Below, piece by piece: positions 17,478 through 25,135 of a stretch of 64,000 bases of DNA. How positions within the stretch are numbered: the stretch's first letter is position 1; every line of letters starts with the position of its first letter. The DNA comes from Acidimicrobiaceae bacterium. GTDB taxonomy: Bacteria; Actinomycetota; Acidimicrobiia; Acidimicrobiales; UBA8190. Below the pieces are notes generated by a model, which had not been told where the DNA came from, ran no database searches, and saw only the letters and a list, made by a program, of their open reading frames with translations. Location: assembly GCA_003151475.1 (NCBI GenBank), contig PLXQ01000065.1:28341-92340 (forward strand). The letters are read 5' to 3'. The position numbers were made by a program, and so were the translations under genes.

Positions 17478-19259
17478 ATGACCGAGCTCGCCCAACCGAC
17501 GCGGCCGATTCGACCCACCCGGGCCGAGACGACCGGTCCGGCTCCGAGCGAGGGGTACAAGTGGACGGCGCTGTTCGTGTCCACGCTGGGGATGCTGATG
17601 GCCACCATCGACGGCTCCATCGTCCTGATCGCCATGCCCGACATCTTCCGCGGGATCGGGATCAATCCGCTCGAGCCCGGGAACACCTTCTATCTGCTGT
17701 GGATGATCCTCGGGTTCCTGGTGGTGACGAGCGTGCTGGTGGTGACGCTGGGCCGGTTGGGGGACATCTACGGACGGGTGCGGGTCTACAACCTGGGCTT
17801 CGCCGTCTTCACCTTCTTCTCTTTGCTACTGACCATAACCTGGACCCACGGCCACGCCGCGGGGATCTGGTTGATCACCATGCGGATCTTCCAGGCCGTG
17901 GGGGCGGCCATGTTGATGGCCAACTCGGCGGCCATCTTGACCGACGCCTTCCCGGCCAATCAGCGGGGCCTCGCTCTCGGGGTGAACCAGGCGGCCGCCT
18001 TCAGCGGATCCTTCATCGGCCTGGTCCTCGGCGGCGTGTTGGCGCCGATCAACTGGCGGCTCATCTTCTTGGTGTCGGTGCCCGTGGGGCTGCTCGGCAC
18101 CGTGTTGGGCTACCTGAAGCTGCGGGAACTCGGACAGCGGCGGCCGGCGGGGATCGACTGGCCCGGGAACATCACCTTCGGGTTTGGCCTGGTGCTGATC
18201 ATGGTGGGGATCACCTACGGGATCGAGCCCTACGGGCACAGCAACATGGGCTGGGGGAACCCCTTCGTACTCGGCGCCCTCGGCGTCGGACTGGCGCTCA
18301 TGGCGGCCTTCTGCGTGATCGAGACCAAGGTGGCCGAACCGATGTTCCGACTGCAGCTGTTCAAGATCCGCGCTTTCAGCTCCGGGGTCTTCGCCAGCTT
18401 CCTGGCCGCTCTGTCGCGCGGGGGGCTCATGTTCATGCTCGTGATCTGGCTGCAGGGGATCTGGCTCCCCCTGCACGGCTACGACTTCGCCCGGACGCCG
18501 TTGTGGGCCGGGATCGCCATGATCCCGCTGACCCTGGGGCTTCTGATCTCCGGCCCCATCACCGGGATCTTGTCGGACCGCTACGGCGCCCGGCCCTTCG
18601 CCACGGGGGGGATGATCGGCGTCGGGATCTCCTTCGGCCTGCTTGAGCTGCTGCCTATCGACTTCCCCTACTGGGCCTTCGGTATCTTGCTGTTCCTGAC
18701 GGGGCTGACCATGGCGGCGTTCGGTTCGCCCAACCGGACAGGGGTGATGAACAGCCTTCCCCCCGAGCACCGCGGTGCCGGTTCGGGGATGAACTCGACC
18801 TTTCAGAATTCGGCGCAGGTCTTCTCCATCGGCATCTTCTTCACGCTGATGATCGTGGGGTTGTCGTCGACGTTGCCCCACAGCCTCTACCAGGGGCTGG
18901 TGAGCAACGGGGTGCCGGCGGCCACGGCCAACCGCGCCGCGCATCTGCCCCCGGTCTCCACCCTCTTCGCCGCCTTCCTGGGCTACAACCCGATCGCCCA
19001 TCTGGTTGGCTCGGGCACCTTGTCCCACCTGACGAGCGCGCAGCAGGCGGTGCTGAACGGCCACGGCTTCTTCCCCAAGATCATCACGGCGCCGTTCCGG
19101 GCCGGGCTGCACGCGGCGCTTGACTTTGCCATCGTGGCCAGTGTGCTGGCCGCCGCCGCCTCATGGACCCGGGGGGCGATGTACGTGCACAAGGACCTCG
19201 ACACCGAGGAGGCGGAAGTGGCATCGGCCTATGTCGGCGCAGCGGACGGAGTCGAGTGA
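17478..19259 (+). CDS. MFS efflux transporter
   Basis: 593 residues from the ATG at 17478, with GGAGG seven bases before it; the longer ORF start is not needed. It has 14 membrane segments: FVSTLGMLMATIDGSIVLIA in helix 1, GRLGDIYGRVRVYNLG as motif A, and AFSGSFIGLVLGGVLAP as a motif C-like helix. A long loop before the last helix (about 480-560) is unusual and hydrophilic. It is the first gene of an operon with a MerR regulator (TGATG overlap), a dienelactone hydrolase and two more genes. Likely a proton-driven pump for hydrophobic compounds. Confidence 0.92.
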   Translation: MTELAQPTRPIRPTRAETTGPAPSEGYKWTALFVSTLGMLMATIDGSIVLIAMPDIFRGIGINPLEPGNTFYLLWMILGFLVVTSVLVVTLGRLGDIYGRVRVYNLGFAVFTFFSLLLTITWTHGHAAGIWLITMRIFQAVGAAMLMANSAAILTDAFPANQRGLALGVNQAAAFSGSFIGLVLGGVLAPINWRLIFLVSVPVGLLGTVLGYLKLRELGQRRPAGIDWPGNITFGFGLVLIMVGITYGIEPYGHSNMGWGNPFVLGALGVGLALMAAFCVIETKVAEPMFRLQLFKIRAFSSGVFASFLAALSRGGLMFMLVIWLQGIWLPLHGYDFARTPLWAGIAMIPLTLGLLISGPITGILSDRYGARPFATGGMIGVGISFGLLELLPIDFPYWAFGILLFLTGLTMAAFGSPNRTGVMNSLPPEHRGAGSGMNSTFQNSAQVFSIGIFFTLMIVGLSSTLPHSLYQGLVSNGVPAATANRAAHLPPVSTLFAAFLGYNPIAHLVGSGTLSHLTSAQQAVLNGHGFFPKIITAPFRAGLHAALDFAIVASVLAAAASWTRGAMYVHKDLDTEEAEVASAYVGAADGVE

Positions 19260-19750
19260 TGTCTCCGGACCTGTCCACCACGGAGACGGGCGCCGTCATG
19301 TTCCGCATCGGTGAGGTGGCGAAGCTCACCGGGCTCACCACGCGGACGCTGCGGTACTGGGAAGAACTGGGTCTCGTTTCCCCGAGCTCGTACGGGAGCA
19401 ACGGCGACCGGCACTACTCGGCCACCGACATGGCCCGGGTGACGCGGGTGAGGGATCTGCAGAAGTTGCTCGGGTTCTCCCTGGCCGAGGTACGGGTGGT
19501 TCTAGACACCGAAGGGGTCGATGTCCTCGACCGGGTGAGATCCGAATTGCATGCCGGCGATCTGTCGCCGGCCCGGCAGCGGCAGCTGATCGATGAGGCC
19601 ATCGTGGCCAACGACCAGTTGCTGGCGCGGCTCGACGACACCCTGGCCAGGATCCAGGCCTTTCGGACCGAGCGGACGGCCAGCGCCGAACGCCTGCGGG
19701 CCCGCCGGACGGCCCTTGTTGACGAGACCAGTGACGCAGACGACCAGTGA
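19259..19750 (+). CDS. MerR-family transcriptional regulator
   Basis: 163 residues; ATG at 19259 overlaps the pump stop codon. A second possible start is MFRIGEVAK at 19298. The helix-turn-helix FRIGEVAKLTGLTTRTLRYW, then EELGLVSPSSYGSNGDRHYS, is textbook MerR, followed by VTRVRDLQKLLGFSL and a coiled-coil (about 110-155). There are no Cys residues for metal binding, so the effector is likely an organic compound. It probably acts on the dyad at 17416-17453. The C-terminus (SDADDQ) runs into a 16-bp tandem repeat that includes the stop codon. Confidence 0.92.
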   Translation: MSPDLSTTETGAVMFRIGEVAKLTGLTTRTLRYWEELGLVSPSSYGSNGDRHYSATDMARVTRVRDLQKLLGFSLAEVRVVLDTEGVDVLDRVRSELHAGDLSPARQRQLIDEAIVANDQLLARLDDTLARIQAFRTERTASAERLRARRTALVDETSDADDQ

Positions 19751-19806
19751 CGCAGACGAGAACAGTGGTGCTGACGACCAGTGACGCAGTCGACCAGTGA
19801 CGTGAC
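19726..19806 (+). repeat. 16-bp tandem repeat spanning the merR-type gene stop
   Basis: Copies of GACCAGTGACGCAG occur at 19726, 19742 and 19776, with a shortened copy at 19792 and a degenerate one near 19758. The period is 16 bases within each pair. Each full copy contains a TGA, and the gene stop codon (19748-19750) is one of these. The unit extends past the gene to about 19806. Confidence 0.75.
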
Positions 19807-19836
19807 GACAACGAGCGCGAAGAAACGAGGTCGATA

Positions 19837-20580
19837 ATGACAGATTCGATGAGAGCGGAGACGGTGTCGGTGATCGGCGCCGGCGGAGATGCCATCGAGG
19901 CCTATCTGGCCCAGCCGCTCGAGACGGCGCCGGTGGGCGGTGTCGTGGTGATCCACCACATGCCCGGCTACGACGAGAAGACGAAGGAGATCACCCGGAC
20001 CTTCGCTGCCCACGGCTACCTGGCCATCTGCCCCAATCTCTATTGGCGCGAGGCGCCTGGAGCGAGCCCTGACGATGCCGCCGCCACGGCGCGGGCCCAG
20101 GGCGGTGTGCCCGACGACCGACTGGTGGGCGACGTCGGCGGCGCCGTGAGGCACCTCAAGTCCCTGGGCTCGTCCAAGCAGAAGGTGGCGACCATCGGCT
20201 ACTGCTCGGGGGGTCGGCAGTCGTTTCTGGCCGCCTGCAGCCTGGAGCTCGACGCCGCCGTCGACTGCTACGGCGCCTTCGTACTGGCGCCTGCTCCCGA
20301 GGGGGGGCCCATGAAGGTGACGCCGGTCGGACATCTGGCCAAGGATCTCTCGTGCCCGCTGCTCGGATTGTTCGGCGCCGAGGACCAGTTCCCGGCACCG
20401 GCCGAGGTGGCCGAGCTCGAGAAGATCCTGACGGAGGAGGAGAAGACCTTCGAGTTCCACAGTTTCGAGGGAGCGGGCCACGCGTTCTTCGCCACCAACA
20501 GGCCGAGCTACCGTCCCGAGGCGGCCAACGAGGGTTGGGCGCTGATCTGGGACTTCTTCGGCCGGTATCTGGCTGGCTGA
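19837..20580 (+). CDS. dienelactone hydrolase family protein
   Basis: 247 residues of alpha/beta-hydrolase fold. The nucleophile is Cys in IGYCSGGRQS, the acid Asp is in LFGAEDQFP, and the His is in EGAGHAFFA, giving the Cys-Asp-His triad of dienelactone hydrolases. VVVIHHMPGYDEKTKEI provides the oxyanion region. The family opens lactone rings in aromatic breakdown, but many members hydrolyse other esters. Its place behind an efflux pump and MerR gene suggests a role in neutralising the same compound. Confidence 0.9.
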   Translation: MTDSMRAETVSVIGAGGDAIEAYLAQPLETAPVGGVVVIHHMPGYDEKTKEITRTFAAHGYLAICPNLYWREAPGASPDDAAATARAQGGVPDDRLVGDVGGAVRHLKSLGSSKQKVATIGYCSGGRQSFLAACSLELDAAVDCYGAFVLAPAPEGGPMKVTPVGHLAKDLSCPLLGLFGAEDQFPAPAEVAELEKILTEEEKTFEFHSFEGAGHAFFATNRPSYRPEAANEGWALIWDFFGRYLAG

Positions 20581-20606
20581 GATCCGATCGGCGATAGGAG
20601 ATCACG

Positions 20607-20876
20607 ATGTGCACGTATCAGACGGTCAGCCTGGCGCTCGAGGGCAGCGGCAAGGGCGCCGAGGGATGGTTCACTGTCACCGACGGCAGTGTCTACTTCG
20701 ATCATCCTGTCCACGCCCGCGCCGAGCACACGCTGAACATCGATCTGCTGAACCCCGGCCGCGGTCCGTCGTCGCGCGTGGCCGTCGAGCTCAACCCGGC
20801 TTCGGCCCGGGCGTTGGCCGAAGCCATCTTGGAGACGCTCGACGGTGGCCCCGCTGCTCTGACGGCGAAGACCTGA
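20607..20876 (+). CDS. small conserved protein (DUF6295-like)
   Basis: 89 residues: MCTYQTVSLALEGSGKGAEG, then WFTVTDGSVYFDHP, HTLNIDLLNPG and VAVELNPASARALAEAI. This compact beta-rich protein recurs in actinobacteria next to dienelactone hydrolases; I recall it being listed as DUF6295, which I could not check. An ATCACG spacer with a weak AGGAG lies before the ATG. Function unknown; the conserved N-terminal Cys and His residues are worth noting. It sits in the MFS-MerR operon. Confidence 0.7.
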   Translation: MCTYQTVSLALEGSGKGAEGWFTVTDGSVYFDHPVHARAEHTLNIDLLNPGRGPSSRVAVELNPASARALAEAILETLDGGPAALTAKT

Positions 20877-20886
20877 GGCGGCGGCA

Positions 20887-21558
20887 ATGGCGAAGCCGGT
20901 GGTGGTGCTATTCGACGTGGACGAGACCCTGGTGCATACCGGAGGATCGGGGGCGCGGAGCTGGAAGGTCGCCTTCGACAAGCTCTACGGCATCCCGGCC
21001 GACATCGGCGAGCACAGCTCGGCGGGCGAGACCGATCCCCAGGTGGCGCGGGCCACCTTCAAGGGGGTGTTGGGCCGTGATCCGAGCGACGACGAGCTCG
21101 GGCGGATCTACGCCCAGTACCTGCTGCACCTGGCCGAGGACATCTGGATCTCCGAGCAGTACCAGGTGCTGCCGGGGGCGCAGGACACCCTGATCGCCCT
21201 CGGACAGGACGGGGTGACGCTCGGCATCGTCTCCGGTGCCATGGAGGGAGCGGCGCGCACTAAGCTCATGCCCGCCAACCTCAACCGGTTCTTCATCTTC
21301 GGCGGTTATGGATCGGACTCCCCCGACCGCGGCGAGTTGACGAGGCTGGCCATCGGCAAGGCGGCCCGCCTGCACGACGGACTGCGTCCGGCGCAGGTTT
21401 TCGTCGTGGGCGACACTCCCCACGACATCGAGGCCACCAAGGCCGCCGGGGGGGTATCGGTCGGCGTGGCCAGTGGGAAGTATTCGGTAGATGAGCTACG
21501 GGCCGCCGACGCCGATCACGTTCTGCCGTCACTCGAGGCTGCATTTCCCGAAGTGTGA
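20887..21558 (+). CDS. HAD-superfamily hydrolase
   Basis: 223 residues. Motif I is LFDVDETLVHTGG (nucleophile and acid Asp; Glu replaces the common Gly), motif II is IVSGAMEG, motif III is the Lys region GKAARLHDG, and motif IV is VVGDTPHDIEATKAAG. The helical cap between motifs I and II places it with phosphoglycolate-phosphatase-like HADs (subclass I). Substrate unknown. Last gene of the efflux operon, ten bases after the small conserved protein. Confidence 0.9.
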   Translation: MAKPVVVLFDVDETLVHTGGSGARSWKVAFDKLYGIPADIGEHSSAGETDPQVARATFKGVLGRDPSDDELGRIYAQYLLHLAEDIWISEQYQVLPGAQDTLIALGQDGVTLGIVSGAMEGAARTKLMPANLNRFFIFGGYGSDSPDRGELTRLAIGKAARLHDGLRPAQVFVVGDTPHDIEATKAAGGVSVGVASGKYSVDELRAADADHVLPSLEAAFPEV

Positions 21559-21688
21559 CGCTCCGACGGACTGCTGTAGGAATCCACCCCGGTGGGATCA
21601 CCTGGGTGACAGAACGGCACTTTCCCGTAGGATGGCAAGGAGCGTCCTCAGCAGGCGGCGGTGTCTGCGGCGTGCAACGGAGACGGGA

Positions 21689-22825
21689 ATGCACATGTCA
21701 CAGTTGAGAATCAAGAGAACTTTCGCAATGGCGGCGATAGCCCTAATGGGTTCACTGGGCTACGTGAGCGGCTCGGCCGGTGCAGTGGTGGGGAACACCG
21801 TCTACGTGTCGACGACGGGGACCGACGCACCCAACACCTGCAGTACTCCGTCGACGGCGTGCGCCACCATCAACTACGCCATCTCCGTCGCCGTACCGGG
21901 CGACAGCGTGAGTGTCGCCGCCGGCTCCTATCACCAGACGGTGGACGTCAACAAGGCCGTCCGCGTGGTCGGCTCGGGAGCGGGACGCACCACCATCGAC
22001 GGCTCCGGGCTCGATCCTGTCCCGCTCTACGGCGTCGTCTACGTGGGGCCGACGGGGGGCGCCTCCTCGGTGAGCGGCTTTACCATCACCAACGCGGCCG
22101 ACTTTGCCGAGACGGGCGGAGAGCCCGAGGTGGTAGCGCTGGCCGACAGCAACCCGAGCGACTCCGTGGTCATCAGCAGCAATATCATCTCGCTGGGATC
22201 GGACCCCACCTCGGGCACGGACTTCCCCATCGGGATCGACACCTTCAACAACGCGGCGACTACGACCATTTTCCACAACAACATCAGCGGTACCTTCCAA
22301 GGTGCGCTGCTCGAAGACAATGGGCCGGTGGCCTTCACCCATAACCGCGTCGTCGGCCTGATCTCGAACACCTACACCGACACCTCAGGGGTGACGCCGA
22401 ACGTCGAGACCTACCCTGGCGAGGGCCTGTTCTTCCTGTCGGACGAGAGCGGATCGCTCACGGGGCAGAACGCCACCAACAACAACTTCGCCGACTACGC
22501 CGGTTACGGCATCATCATGGAAGCCGGCTACAACAGCGGCAATTGCACGGCCACTCCCTGTAACGGTTCGATCGCCGGCACCATCTCCCACAACCACCTC
22601 GCACTCGGCGGCGCGTCGGAGACGACCACGGGACCACCGGCGACGTCGAAGCCGGCCGTGGGCATCGAGCTGAAGGCCGAGTTCAACGGGAACAACCTGA
22701 CGGTGGACATGAGCAACAACCGCGGCTTCGTCCACAGCCCGTCACTGGCCACCTTGCAGCAGGCGACCAACGGCGCCACCACCACGGTGACCGGGAGTGG
22801 GAACAGGATCAGGGTCCGACCCTGA
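21689..22825 (+). CDS. secreted right-handed beta-helix protein
   Basis: About 378 residues from ATG 21689 (a second ATG is at 21695). The signal peptide is IKRTFAMAAIALMGSLGYVS with a cut near SAGA. The mature part begins NTVYVSTTGTDAPNTCSTP and ACATINYAISVAVPGDSVSV, the start of many parallel beta-helix proteins (DUF1565-like), followed by repeated turns such as VVISSNIISLG, TIFHNNISGTF and GTISHNHLAL. Such proteins bind or cleave polysaccharides; no catalytic site is evident. The stop codon is five bases from the convergent LAxTG gene. Confidence 0.85.
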   Translation: MHMSQLRIKRTFAMAAIALMGSLGYVSGSAGAVVGNTVYVSTTGTDAPNTCSTPSTACATINYAISVAVPGDSVSVAAGSYHQTVDVNKAVRVVGSGAGRTTIDGSGLDPVPLYGVVYVGPTGGASSVSGFTITNAADFAETGGEPEVVALADSNPSDSVVISSNIISLGSDPTSGTDFPIGIDTFNNAATTTIFHNNISGTFQGALLEDNGPVAFTHNRVVGLISNTYTDTSGVTPNVETYPGEGLFFLSDESGSLTGQNATNNNFADYAGYGIIMEAGYNSGNCTATPCNGSIAGTISHNHLALGGASETTTGPPATSKPAVGIELKAEFNGNNLTVDMSNNRGFVHSPSLATLQQATNGATTTVTGSGNRIRVRP

Positions 22826-22830
22826 TCGAC

Positions 22831-23904
22831 CTATGACGCAGGCCGGGCCCCGCCGGGTGGAGTTCGGCGGGAGGCCGGCCGCGTCTCTGGGCCGGTGCGC
22901 GCCGGGCGGGGGGACAACCGGCGGGCACGGGAGAATAGCAGCGCCACCGTTCCGAGGAAGAGAAGCGCCAGTCCGAGGAACAGCGGTTGGGCGGTATCCA
23001 TTCCGGTGAAGGCCAGCCCTGAGCTGCTGGCCGGCGTCACCATGCCACCGGCTGTCGGTGACGCCGCCCCCGACGGCAGCTTCGAGCTCGAACCGGCGGC
23101 GACCACGGCCGTGACGGCGGGCTCGGTCACCGACGATCCGTTGCCGGTCGGACCGTTGCTGGTCGATCCGTTGCCGGTCGAACCACCCCCGGCGGCTACC
23201 GGCGGGCTCGTGGCGTAGAAGATGCCGACCCCGGCACCTCCAGACGGCACGGTGACCGACTCCGACGCGCTCTGGCCGTCGGAACTGATGGTGGCCGAGC
23301 CTCCGCATAGGACGAACATGAGTCCGTCGGGGGATCCTGCGGTCATGGTGTAGCTACCGGCCGTGACGGCGGTGGGTGTGATCGGGTTGGGCTGTGACGT
23401 CACCACGTCGGGCGTGACGGCCAGGGTCCCTCCTGTCGCCTCGGTGGTGGTCGGCGATCCGGCCGCGCACAGGTAGATGTGCCCGGCGATCGTCCCGACG
23501 GGGGGGCCGACTCCGCAGCCGGGCACGGTGGCCCGGGAGCCGGAGAAGTAAAATGGAAGTCCTTTCACCGTCGTGGCCTGGACGTCGGCCTGGAAGAAGC
23601 AATCAGCCGTGACGGGTACGGGGACGGTGAGAGTGCCCGAGGTACCGGTGTCCTTTCCCTCGAGCGTGCCGTGCGACCACAGCCGCAGTGTCCAGACGGC
23701 TGTGCTGCCCCCCGGCACATTGAAGGTGGCCGCCGTGGCGGTGATCTTCGGTTGGGCGGGTGCCTTGGCGAAGGCGTTGCCCGAGATACTGCACACGAGA
23801 CCGACTGCGCCGATGAGGACGAACAAACGGCGAACTCCCCGAACGCGGCAGCCGTTCACCGGGGAGAACCGACGGTGGATGGTTGATGCGATGCTCGTTC
23901 GTGT
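22831..23904 (-). CDS. surface protein with LAxTG sorting signal
   Basis: About 357 residues from the GTG at 23904, chosen because AGGAAGG lies just upstream; an in-frame ATG at 23943 is the alternative. Signal peptide: RRLFVLIGAVGLVCSISGNAFA. A beta-rich region with three Cys pairs follows. A low-complexity Gly/Ser/Asn stretch (GGGSTGNGSTSNGPTGN) leads to the C-terminal anchor: LAFTG, a hydrophobic helix (LFLGLALLFLGTVALLF) and SRARR. This is a class E (LAxTG) sortase substrate, fixed to the cell wall. No sortase gene is in the window. Confidence 0.82.
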   Translation of the reverse strand, partial: TRTSIASTIHRRFSPVNGCRVRGVRRLFVLIGAVGLVCSISGNAFAKAPAQPKITATAATFNVPGGSTAVWTLRLWSHGTLEGKDTGTSGTLTVPVPVTADCFFQADVQATTVKGLPFYFSGSRATVPGCGVGPPVGTIAGHIYLCAAGSPTTTEATGGTLAVTPDVVTSQPNPITPTAVTAGSYTMTAGSPDGLMFVLCGGSATISSDGQSASESVTVPSGGAGVGIFYATSPPVAAGGGSTGNGSTSNGPTGNGSSVTEPAVTAVVAAGSSSKLPSGAASPTAGGMVTPASSSGLAFTGMDTAQPLFLGLALLFLGTVALLFSRARRLSPRPARTGPETRPASRRTPPGGARPAS

Positions 23905-23943
23905 CACTGGTGGCGCCTTCCTATCGGGGGGAATTGTGGCCAT

Positions 23944-24263
23944 CGAGCCCGCCAGGGGGCATGTGGATCAGTGAGAGACAGGACAAGGTGCGGGGTCGCA
24001 CCGATCAGCCGTCCGTGCTCCGAGGTGCAGAGACCTCGAAACGTACGGGGGAGTGCCCGTTGCCGGGACGGTCACGACGCAGAGCCCATCGCGTCACCCG
24101 GGTTCTCTCGTTAACCATCGCCGTCGACTCCTCGTGCATGGGGCTGCCGGGGTCTAGGGCAACGAAACGTGACGTCTGTTGTTGAACTGGTGGGAACTGT
24201 CAGCGGTGAAAGTACACGGTGGGTCGGAGGAGCAGGGCGCGCTTTGCCGTTTTATTTTCAAGC
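23944..24263. other. 320-base gap without a recognisable gene
   Basis: Upstream of the LAxTG gene and downstream of the methyltransferase stop codon. I find no ORF with coding character, no tRNA and no clear hairpin. It probably holds the promoter of the LAxTG gene; a stretch around 24100-24180 is slightly AT-richer. Confidence 0.4.
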
Positions 24264-25004
24264 TCAATCCTTTTCCAGCACGGCCACGTACGGTTCGCTC
24301 GGTGGCCCGCCCAGGATCCGACTCTGGTGCCATCCCGTTCCGCGTAGAAGGGTTCGCATCTCGCGGCGCGAGACGAAGAGCCAGTCGAACCACGGGCTCA
24401 CACTGCGGCGGTATCTGATCCGCAGACGGACCTGGCCGGGCATGAGACCGGCTCGCCGGTTCTGGAAGTAATAGCGGCGATCGAGCCCAGGAGCGCCGCC
24501 GCAGTACGGATTGGTACTTCCGGCCAGGATCCGTGCGCCAGGCGACGTGCGATCAGCCCAGTCCGCGAGCACGCGCCGTAGCCGGTCGGTCGTACCGAAA
24601 ACGCCGAAGTTGTTTCCGAACAGCACGATGGTGTCGAAAGAGGCGATCTCCGGGGCCAACTCGTCCAGAGACAGGCACCACGCGTGGTGCACGCCCCGGC
24701 GGCGTGCGGCGCGGACGGCGAGGGCCGAGGAATCGAGACCGGTCACGTCGAACCCGCGATGTTGGAGGTAGAGCGGGACCCTACCGGCACCGCACCCCAC
24801 GTCGATGACGCGCCCGCGGACATAACGGATGGACGCCCGTTCCGCCGCCAGCCAATCGGGAAAGTCGGCCTGGTACAGCTCGTAGCCGGCGCCGAACTCC
24901 CAGTAGCCGTCATCGCGTTCGATGATCTCAGGATCGGTGCCGCCGCGCGACCAGTCCAGCAGAGCGCGTCCGAAAGCGTCGTTGCCCGGGCGATCAGGGC
25001 TCAC
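24264..25004 (-). CDS. class I SAM-dependent methyltransferase
   Basis: 246 residues, GTG start. The SAM-binding motif I is VIDVGCGAGRVPLYL, post I is DVTGLDSSALAVRAARRRG, and motif II is FDTIVLFGNNFGVFG. The C-terminal half has YYFQNRRAG and DWLFVSRREM. Substrate unknown. The start overlaps by four bases (GTGA) with a 34-codon reading frame upstream, so translation may be coupled. Confidence 0.9.
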   Translation of the reverse strand: MSPDRPGNDAFGRALLDWSRGGTDPEIIERDDGYWEFGAGYELYQADFPDWLAAERASIRYVRGRVIDVGCGAGRVPLYLQHRGFDVTGLDSSALAVRAARRRGVHHAWCLSLDELAPEIASFDTIVLFGNNFGVFGTTDRLRRVLADWADRTSPGARILAGSTNPYCGGAPGLDRRYYFQNRRAGLMPGQVRLRIRYRRSVSPWFDWLFVSRREMRTLLRGTGWHQSRILGGPPSEPYVAVLEKD

Positions 25005-25105
25005 CGGAGGTCGCCCGTGGTGCCCACGGTCCGGCGCAGGACGCGGACGAGGGCTTCAGCGAGATGTCCGGCGTTACCGACCACGAGGATCGTCCCCCGA
25101 CTCAC
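25001..25105 (-). CDS. 34-residue ORF resembling an epimerase N-terminus
   Basis: From a GTG at 25105 the frame reads GTILVVGNAGHLAEALVRVL and ends at a TGA overlapping the methyltransferase start. This resembles the first Rossmann strand and helix of NAD-dependent epimerases (normally VTGxAGxLG), cut short after helix one. It could be a translated leader peptide that couples to the methyltransferase, or the stub of a deleted epimerase gene. No clear ribosome site was seen. Confidence 0.35.
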   Translation of the reverse strand: MSRGTILVVGNAGHLAEALVRVLRRTVGTTGDLR

Positions 25106-25135
25106 CAAAGTGACGATAGGCGGCGATCCGGCGGC

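Noticed and set aside
17826..19112. 428-codon open frame on the minus strand opposite the MFS gene
   Set aside because: Its composition is Gly/Asp/Arg/Gln-rich as expected for an antisense shadow of high-GC coding DNA; the plus strand has clear MFS motifs.
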